The position numbers and the translations under genes are program-made. Source: Morella rubra (Eukaryota > Streptophyta > Magnoliopsida > Fagales > Myricaceae). Taken from it: 64,000 nt of DNA. The notes beneath the pieces are model-generated. The model was not told where the DNA came from. It did not search any database and was given only the letters and a program-made list of their open reading frames with translations. Positions 57,701-64,000 of the stretch are shown in pieces (within the stretch, counting starts at the first letter, position 1; each line of letters begins with the position of its first letter). The stretch lies in assembly GCA_003952965.2 (NCBI GenBank), contig CM025853.1, positions 12,657,187 to 12,721,186 on the forward strand, given 5' to 3'.

Positions 57701-60700
57701 AGCACAGGTCTCGATTCCAAACTGCCTAAAAGCGCAGGCATGTTATTTGCAATTTAGCCTAAAAGGAAACTTCAACTCTTGATGAAGGAATATACTATAT
57801 TGTTGTCGTAGAAGGACAGAGAATGATTTAGCTGGTTTTCCCCTAACTCTTGATGTTCAAAATTTGAATGTCACAGGCTCGACTTCCGGAAGCTCGTGTT
57901 GTTTATTGCTCCGCAACTGGGGCATCTGAACCACGCAATATGGGGTATATGGTCCGCCTTGGTCTTTGGGGAGCTGGAACATTTTTCCCAGATTTCCGTG
58001 ATTTTCTAGGTGTGTTTTTCCCCCGCTAAATCATTTTTTCCTTACACAACTCTTGCAAAATGTTGTTTGACTCTAATATCTTGAGTCAAGGGTTCTATCT
58101 AATTTGGTTAATAATGTATTGGAATTGACATTAGAAGAGAAAAAGTTGACATATGGTTATTTGTTGGATTATTCGATTGCTTATCTTGAAAGAGTTGTAC
58201 ATATATGTAGATATCTGCATGCATCCATGCACACAACAACACTTATGCGTTGGTTGATTTAGTTATGGGTGGGGGAAGGTAAGTCATATTTCATTCGTGG
58301 CTTATAATAAGATTTGATTCCTCTCCTTTTCCCAACCCTCCATCATGTTATCTTTATATTTCCTGCTTAAAATATTGTAATTTCGGACTGATTTTCTTAG
58401 AAAAATAAATTGCAGGTGCGCTTGAGAAAGGAGGTGTTGGAGCCCTGGAACTTGTTGCAATGGACATGAAAGCAAGGTTAATATTTGTGTATAGTTCATC
58501 TAAGTTTTTTAATGTGGCTAATCATGTTCTCCACATATCAGGGGCATGTATGTATGTCGTACGCTTAGCTACAAAGGAGCAGAATTCGAAGTTGTTGAAG
58601 CACCATTAGAAGCTGAAATGATGGTACAAACACTCATTCGCTTTGTTTATACAGATACTCACTAAGACAACATGTCTTTTGTTATTTTGTCCTGTATATA
58701 TCACAAATGCAAGCAATAGCAATAGTTTGAGGAACACAAGCTTCAGAATCTCAATTACCTGCTTTGGCATGATGAAAATTAATTTCGGCAATACTCGATG
58801 AAATTGCTCACATCTTTGTGTTTCTCTTGGAGGAGTTTATTTTGGTGATTTTCCTCTATGTTGTGCCCCCTCCCCTTCTCTTTCCAACCAACGAGAGAAT
58901 AGGAAAGTAAGGTTGTTTTTTTTTTTTAAATCTTTTTGGGTTGGCCAATGTCCAAGAAGATACTCAGGTTCTATGGCCCCCCTTCCCTTAACCCATGCTC
59001 TATTTCAAGACATGTCCATGTACTTTGGGCTGTGAAAGTGAGCCAGCAGCTGGAGGATTAGAAGTTAGACAAGCCAGAGGATGAAGGTGGCAATTCATGG
59101 AGATAATTACAGACAAACAAATATGGGCACTGCTTGTGGCTATTTAAGAAAAGAAACAGGAAGAAGAGAAGATCTTGGAAGCATACAGATACTACAGATG
59201 TAGCGGAGATTGTACTAATTGTCCTGTTTGAGCTTAAGGGATGAGAACTGTTGGCTCTGACATGTTTTGCATGTGTTATGTCAATGTTTTTTGTGGCCTT
59301 GCTGTATGCTTTACTTCTTTTAAGTGAATTAGGTTAGCATGATGATCATTGTGGACAACTACATTTGATATCTCCAAGAAATGCTCTTTAAACCCCATGA
59401 AGTATACATTTGTTTGTTTTCATAAATAAAGTGTGATTTTGCGTTTCTTGAATTTTCTGAAGATCTCTTGTGGTATCTTATTCTACGTTAATATTTTTTA
59501 GGAAATGTATAAAAAAGCTGCTGAGTTTTGGGCAGAATTACGTGTAGAGTTGTTGGCAGCAAGTGCATTTCTCTCAAATGAAAGGCCTACGAGTAGTCAG
59601 TTGTGGCGCTTATATTGGGCAAGCCATCAGGTATGTGACCTGAGGGGACGTTTGTAGAGGAAATAACATTTGTGCATTGCATTTGACTTTTTTCTTCTTT
59701 GTCTGGTCATTGCCTTTTTCAATCTCCTTTGTCAATAATTTGTTGCCATTTGTTATCTCCATGTGCTGTTGTAGCGTTTCTTTAGGCATATGTGTATGTC
59801 AGCTAAGGTGCCTGCTACTGTAAGACTAGCTAAGCAAGCCTTGATGGAAGATAAGTGTGTGGTCATTGGCCTTCAGAGTACCGGAGAGGCACGGACTGAG
59901 GAAGCTGTGACAAAATATGTGTGTTTCTTTTTTTCTTTTTTTTTTTCTGTTAGGTCCATGCATTTATTATCTAATCTATTTTGATTGGGTAGGTTTAATG
60001 TTCATATTTGGATGCTTTTTACTTTGTTAAATTTTTCCTTGAAATAGGGTCTTGAACTTGATGATTTTATTTCTGGACCTCGAGAGCTGTTGCTAAAGTT
60101 TGTGGAGGAAAATTATCCTTTGCCAGAAAAGCCTGAACCTCTCTCAGGCATGTACTCGGTTATACACTGGACAGGTTGCACCTTATTCGCATACCTTCTG
60201 TGACTGAGGTACACTTTCTCATCATTATGTAGGAGATGAAAGCGTTAAGGAGCTTCAACGCAAAAGGCACTCAGCAACTCCTGGCGTCTCAATGAAAGGG
60301 AGGGTTAGGAAAGTTGCAAAATGGAAGCCTGCAAGTGATGGTGAAAGTGATGAGGAATCTGAAAGTGAGTCTTATTGGAATTGAATAGTGGCAATCTGCT
60401 GCATTTATCTATCAACTACATTTTCTCTCTAGAAGCAAGCCTATGCAAATCGAACCTCATTTGATGCATTATACTTGAAAACTAGGTGATTCATTAGCAG
60501 ATCCGCACCCACATCAATGTTTGCTGTTTTTCCACATGGTGTGAGGTTTTTCAGTTGGTTTTCCTTGTTTTCTTCTTTGTAACTTTCTCTGGGGCCTTAC
60601 TTATCAAAAAAAAAAAAAAAAAAAACTCCCACTGGGGTCTTCACTTTAGACTGTTTACTAGGCGCTACTGCAGCTTTTGCCAATATTATTATACATAAAA

Positions 60701-63616
60701 CATGTGTTCCTTTTAGATTTTACTGCTTTTAGCCGAATGCATCTTATTGGCTGTGGCAAAGAGTTGTGAAATTGCTGAAGTACTTGTTCTCTCGTAACCG
60801 AGTTTTGTTTAATCTTATGAAGCTGATTCTGCTCATGAATCTACTGAATCCGATGATGAGTTTCAAATCTGCGAGATTTGCAGTGGTGAAGAGGTATTTT
60901 CTTTTGTTGCAGCTGGTTTTGTGTGTCTGTAATATGTGACTGGTGGTCGTATCCTTCCCTGTAGGAAAGGAAGAAATTGCTCCAATGTTCCTGTTGTGAG
61001 CAACTGGTCCATCCTGCTTGTGTAGTCCCACCAGTCATTGACTCGGTAACCGGAGATTGGTCTTGTCATTCGTGCAAGGAAAAAACAGAGGATTATCTTC
61101 AAGCAAGACATGCTTATTTAGCAAACCTTTTGAAGAGGTTCTCTATTTCAAGGGTTCATCTTTGGGGGGTTTAGGGGTCTTCTTGTGGTGGTTTTAGTTA
61201 TTAAATTAGTACTTGCTTAAAGCAGTAACAGATGTTTTAACCTTGGTCATAGGTATGAAGCGGCTTTGGAGCGTAAGACCAATATTTTGGAGATAATACG
61301 TTCATTGGATCTTCCAAGTAATCCTCTAGATGATATTATTGATCAGGTGGTACTCGCACGCACGAATCAGTTCTATGACCTGTTTACATTGCACATTATG
61401 AAATTCGTACACACATCGGGCTTTTAAAAGCTTCCCTATGTTTTGCTGAAGGAGGGTAGCTTCTAGAATTCTTTGCATTTGAATTGAGTCTGGGTGATCT
61501 ATAGTTGTACATCTTTTTTTATTTATTTTTTGGTTTTTATTTGAGGTAAAGTTGTAGCTATAAAGACCATTGTGGTTATGCCCTCAGATGTCAACCTCTC
61601 TGTTTGTGGTTCGGGAATTTGTGAAGACTGAATAGAAATGAGATGCTTCAGTTTAACCGACACAGTTAGAAATGAGAGATGCTTCGTAGGTAGTGATTTT
61701 AACTTCCATTACTAGCTCAAGAACTGCTGACGATTGGAGTTACGCATTGCGCAGAATGACCTACAGTTCAGAAATCATATAATGCTTCCCCAAAAAGACG
61801 GTCCTATGAAGCAGGATTTGAATTGGTAAACCAAGTAATAATAAATAAGGGAATAGGGTAGGGTTGAGTATAATTTTTCTCACAGGAGAGACTGAGAGTC
61901 GATAACTTGTCTCCTTTACTGAGGTATGGTATAGCTTGTAGTCAGCCTGTGTGATTTGGCTTTCTAATGTGATGACATGCGTTTCTAACCCACGTTATTC
62001 CGAATACAGATAGGCATAAATTCTAACTGTGTGGTATATGATATGCTTTTTCTTCTTCACTCTAGTTCCTCATGAACTTGCTGCGACATCAACGTGAGAC
62101 AACACAATTTGATCCACCACAAATTGTTAGAATCCTCACCAGTGCCCTTGACTGTCATTGCTAATGAGGTTTTGCTTGGTAGACTAAACTAGTGTTGCTT
62201 GCCTGCTAAAATTTTGGCTTAATAAAATAATCTCTCCCCCCCCCCCCCAAATCAAATCATCTATTTCTATTGCAATAAACATAAAAAATTCACTCAAACC
62301 ACCTCTCTTTACTTTTTCACCCACTCCCAATTCCCAAAATTTTGGTTTGCAAACACTATCTAAGGCTTTGTTTTTACACTTCTTCGGCTTTTGACTTGGA
62401 CGTAAATCAGAATATTGTGACTTGAGTCAATGAGAGCAAGCATGCTTAGTAAAACCCCATCACTTTCTAGGATTGACAGTGTGTTTGACTGTGAATTTAA
62501 TCCAGAAGGACTAGAGACTATGTACTTTATTTTTGGGTTTTCCCGAATGGACATTAGTTGAGTGATGATGCTGTTGCAACTTGTAGCCTAGTCTTTTAAA
62601 AGCTTAGACTTACTCAAAAACCAGTGGTATTGAATTTTTGCCTCAGATTTTGCTCTTTGTTCTTGAATCCACTTTTTAACTTCTCTGCTTTTTATTCTGG
62701 GACATAGGATATCTGGTTAGTTAACAGTGAAGTGATGAGCACCTTCTGCTGCATCTGATTCATTATTCTTTTCAACCATGCATACAACTGTAATGCAGCT
62801 TGGAGGGCCTGATAAAGTGGCAGAAATGACGGGTAGGCGAGGTATGCTTGTAAGAGCCTCTAGTGGAAGAGGTGTTACGTATCAAGCACGGAACACGTGA
62901 GTTTTGTTGTCTTTCTTCCACTTATGGTTCATCTTAGGTGGTGTTTGTGTGCCAAAATTTTGGGTGATCAAAATTTTGGAATATGGGAGTTGGTGAAAAA
63001 GTAAAGAGAGTGAATATTTGAATGAATTATTATAATTATTATAATAGAAAAGTATGATTTGATGGGAAGAGAGATTATTTTGTAGTTTTTTTAATTAAGC
63101 CAAAATTTTGGCACTCAAACACCCCTTTAATATTTAGCGGCTAAATTGCTATTTTTTTTTTTCATGTTGCTTTAGTAAAGATGTCACCATGGAGATGGTC
63201 AACATGCACGAGAAGCAGCTCTTTATGGATGGTAAGAAGTTGGTTGCTGTCATTTCTGAAGCTGGGTCAGCTGGTGTTTCTTTGCAGGCAGATAGAAGGG
63301 CCTCAAATCAGGTAGGTTATGCTTTTTGAAACTTCTCTCATGTCCAGGGCCTATAGCTTCCACCTAGATTTGTCTGGTTGTTCTTCTCTTATGCCCATTA
63401 GGTTTTATCTTCTTAGTCGCACTGAATCTATGACCCCTTAGGCTCTAGATATTTAATCTTTTGCACCATTTTCTTGCTCATTGTTTGCTTTGTACATATT
63501 TTATGACAGAAAAGAAGGGTTCATTTAACACTAGAACTTCCCTGGAGTGCTGACCGAGCAATCCAACAGTTCGGAAGAACACATCGCTCAAATCAAGCCT
63601 CTGCACCAGAGTACAG
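48335..63616 (+). CDS. FGT1: FORGETTER1 / Strawberry notch-type helicase, 20 exons visible, 3' end beyond window
   Basis: The family protein is a nuclear co-activator; in Arabidopsis FGT1 works with chromatin remodellers to keep heat-stress memory genes nucleosome-poor. ATG 48335 has A at -3; the frame extends upstream only through GTG. Exons: 48335-48751, 54229-54294, 54433-54606, 54689-54819, 55023-55099, 55811-55992, 56163-56240, 57877-58009, 58416-58476, 58542-58623, 59502-59630, 59775-59918, 60048-60147, 60233-60364, 60823-60893, 60965-61137, 61253-61346, 62799-62896, 63176-63311, 63510-63616. All phases agree, total 2585 nt (861 codons plus 2 nt), no internal stop. Domains: two LSD1-type zinc fingers (C26-C47, C92-C113), Walker [12 protein letters not shown] (236-246), DECH (348-351), SAT (387-389), PHD finger (652-696), [10 protein letters not shown] (846-855). 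All introns are GT-AG except intron 13 (GC-AG). Roughly the last third of the protein is outside the window. Confidence 0.93.
48752..54228 (+). other. FGT1 intron 1 (5,477 bp)
   Basis: Donor GAG|GTTTGC and acceptor CTGTCAG|GTAGCC give phase 0. It is by far the longest intron seen. It holds antisense open pieces at 49575-51120 and repeated, related blocks at 51530-51640 and 51835-51950. Two related blocks with GAGTCAAGTCCCACATTGGA (52680) and GAGTCAAATTTCATGTTGGA (52924) are also present. No sense-strand exon was recognised inside. Confidence 0.8.
49575..51120 (-). pseudogene. Possible antisense gene remnant in FGT1 intron 1, unidentified
   Basis: Five minus-strand open pieces (51120-50785, 50765-50583, 50391-50149, 49906-49709, 49760-49575) follow each other. 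They have protein-like composition: an acidic/Lys coiled-coil ([22 protein letters not shown]), a Cys-rich stretch with [12 protein letters not shown] and [13 protein letters not shown], and a basic region. They are separated by stops or intron-like gaps. I do not recognise the family. It may be a duplicated gene fragment with introns, or chance; the Cys spacing suggests more than chance. Confidence 0.3.
54689..56240 (+). other. FGT1: FGT1 exons 4-7: helicase core, Walker A to DECH box
   Basis: Exon 4 encodes [20 protein letters not shown], the nucleotide-binding loop (Lys243). Exons 5-6 encode [20 protein letters not shown] and [13 protein letters not shown]. The DECH box is split: DE ends exon 6 (55992) and CH opens exon 7 (56163). 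Exon 7 continues [20 protein letters not shown]. Two intervening introns (about 0.7 kb and 0.17 kb) have normal GT-AG borders. Confidence 0.92.
56542..57759. mobile_element. Mutator-like element in FGT1 intron 7, 1218 bp
   Basis: The left end GGTAAATTGCAAATAACATA and the right end (reverse complement GGCTAAATTGCAAATAACAT) start inverted arms of about 280 bp (56542-56825 and 57478-57759). Flanks TAAGAGGAA (56533-56541) and TAAAAGGAA (57760-57768) match at 8 of 9 positions. The ~650-bp middle has higher GC content and short open pieces but no transposase. It may be captured host sequence (Pack-MULE) or just filler. Confidence 0.88.
57877..58623 (+). other. FGT1: FGT1 exons 8-10: SAT motif region
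   Basis: Exon 8 encodes [20 protein letters not shown] and [19 protein letters not shown]. Exons 9-10 encode [20 protein letters not shown] and [20 protein letters not shown]. The SAT triplet is helicase motif III; the rest is a strongly conserved Strawberry-notch block. Confidence 0.92.
60148..60232 (+). other. FGT1 intron 13, GC-AG class, 85 bp
   Basis: Donor CTCTCAG|GCATGT, acceptor TATGTAG|GAGATG. Using GC keeps the reading [15 protein letters not shown] that the family expects. The nearest GT (60152) would add GGCAT and bring a stop within two codons. The intron is short, as is common for this class. Confidence 0.85.
60823..61137 (+). other. FGT1: FGT1 exons 15-16: PHD finger
   Basis: An acidic ESTESDDEF stretch leads into CEIC, then CSCC, HPAC and CHSC. 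The Cys4-His-Cys3 spacing is that of a PHD finger (residues 652-696), a reader of histone tails. The intron between the two exons falls after the second Cys pair member region (SGEE|ERKK). Confidence 0.92.
61347..62798 (+). other. FGT1 intron 17 (1,452 bp) with MITE remnant and poly(C) run
   Basis: Donor GATCAG|GTGGTA and acceptor AATGCAG|CTTGGA. A C14-type run sits at about 62237-62249. Directly after it, 62255-62360 matches the inverse of the AAAATTTTGG MITE family seen at 62938-63127. A segment at 62096-62165 reads [17 protein letters not shown] on the plus strand but lacks splice support. Confidence 0.6.
62799..63616 (+). other. FGT1: FGT1 exons 18-20: C-terminal helicase motifs
   Basis: Exon 18 encodes [20 protein letters not shown], exon 19 [20 protein letters not shown] and [19 protein letters not shown], and exon 20 [31 protein letters not shown]. 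The last is helicase motif VI. Exon 20 ends in phase 2 (AG|). The next exon is not found before 64000. Confidence 0.92.
62938..63127. mobile_element. Tourist-like MITE in FGT1 intron 18, ~190 bp
   Basis: The left end GGTGGTGTTTGTGTGCCAAA and the right end (reverse complement GGGGTGTTTGAGTGCCAAAA) are inverted repeats of about 25 bp containing CCAAAATTTTGG. TTA stands left and, on the other strand, right of the element, as for PIF/Harbinger MITEs. Related copies: 45180-45320, 45700-45900, 47790-47970 and 62255-62360. Confidence 0.7.
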
Positions 63617-64000
63617 GTTGACTAAATCAATACACGTTGAATTGGCTCCAACCTATAAGTGCTGCAGTTGCATTATTTTGCTGTTGCTTGAATAATAGGT
63701 CAACTGGTAGCTGCAATAGCTTGGCCCAAAAAAAAAAAAAGGAAAAAGAAAGAAAGAAAAAGTGCTACAGTAGCTTGGACTATTTTAGTTTTGCCACAGA
63801 AATTGGAAGAACGACTATTTTGTCTTTGGCCTTTGTTCAAAAGCTGCAGTCTTTTTTTGGGGTCAGTACAAAGTAAGTGTAGGACAATGAAAAGGGTACA
63901 GAGGATGGGAACCTTACCCCGAACCTCTGTGACAATTGCAACGCAGCTGTAGTTGGGCAAGGACTGGCAGCAAGGCCTTATACAGCTAGTTCTAAAACCA
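63617..64000 (+). other. FGT1 intron 20 (start only)
   Basis: Donor GAGTACAG|GTTGAC. The following sequence, including an A-rich run at 63729-63760, does not contain the expected next exon, so the gene continues past the window. Confidence 0.8.

Noticed and set aside
62096..62165. Possible extra FGT1 exon in intron 17
   Set aside because: The open stretch lacks matching splice sites in phase, and exon 17 joins exon 18 directly in phase as the family requires.
1..64000. A bacterial or viral defence-type gene cluster
   Set aside because: Spliced plant gene structure, plant LTR elements and MITEs show plant nuclear DNA; no such cluster is present.

Overview
This window is nuclear DNA of a flowering plant, probably a eudicot. 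The evidence is AT-rich intergenic sequence, plant-type retrotransposons (Athila-like Gypsy, Sirevirus-like Copia, a plant LINE with a DUF4283 ORF1), CACTA and hAT DNA transposons, many MITEs, and one intron-rich host gene whose exons spell a plant FORGETTER1/Strawberry-notch protein. The species cannot be told from the sequence.

Layout. From 1 to about 47.9 kb the window is a nest of dead transposable elements. (i) 1-1190 is a decayed hAT (ZMYM1-like) transposase. (ii) About 2553-20672 is a truncated CACTA element in minus orientation, with a transposase relic at 10960-14505, a Transposase_24-like relic at 9975-10561 and arrays of GATCGAT motifs. An Athila-like Gypsy element (2867-9634) sits inside it, and a 613-bp Mutator-type MITE sits inside that element's 3' LTR. 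(iii) 20673-25876 is a second hAT in minus orientation, split by a solo Gypsy LTR with 5-bp target duplication and by a MITE that itself holds a solo Copia LTR. (iv) 25881-27943 is the opposite end of a second copy of the CACTA family. (v) 27944-36411 is a Sirevirus-like Copia element with a truncated 5' LTR and a 505-bp MITE in its integrase. (vi) 36765-42300 holds related LTR remnants with a LINE inserted (37964-41581, 20-bp target duplication). (vii) 42428-42612 looks like a tRNA-derived SINE. (viii) 42.6-47.9 kb has no recognisable gene; it holds MITE copies, a ~105-bp inverted repeat pair and an LTR-like stretch.

The only apparently functional gene is FGT1/SNO on the plus strand from 48335, running off the right edge. 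Twenty exons were placed by splice signals, reading phase and protein family. They are open and in phase, and encode about 861 residues: two LSD1-type zinc fingers, an SNF2/DExH-type helicase core with its DECH box, a PHD finger and the helicase C-terminal motifs. One intron is of the GC-AG class, intron 1 is 5.5 kb, and intron 7 carries a 1.2-kb Mutator-like element. Upstream lie a TATA box, two G-boxes and a GACGTC site.

I found no new gene system. The most informative points are the well-resolved nesting order of the elements, the palindromic arrays in the CACTA and Copia elements, and the transposon load and unusual splice site of FGT1.
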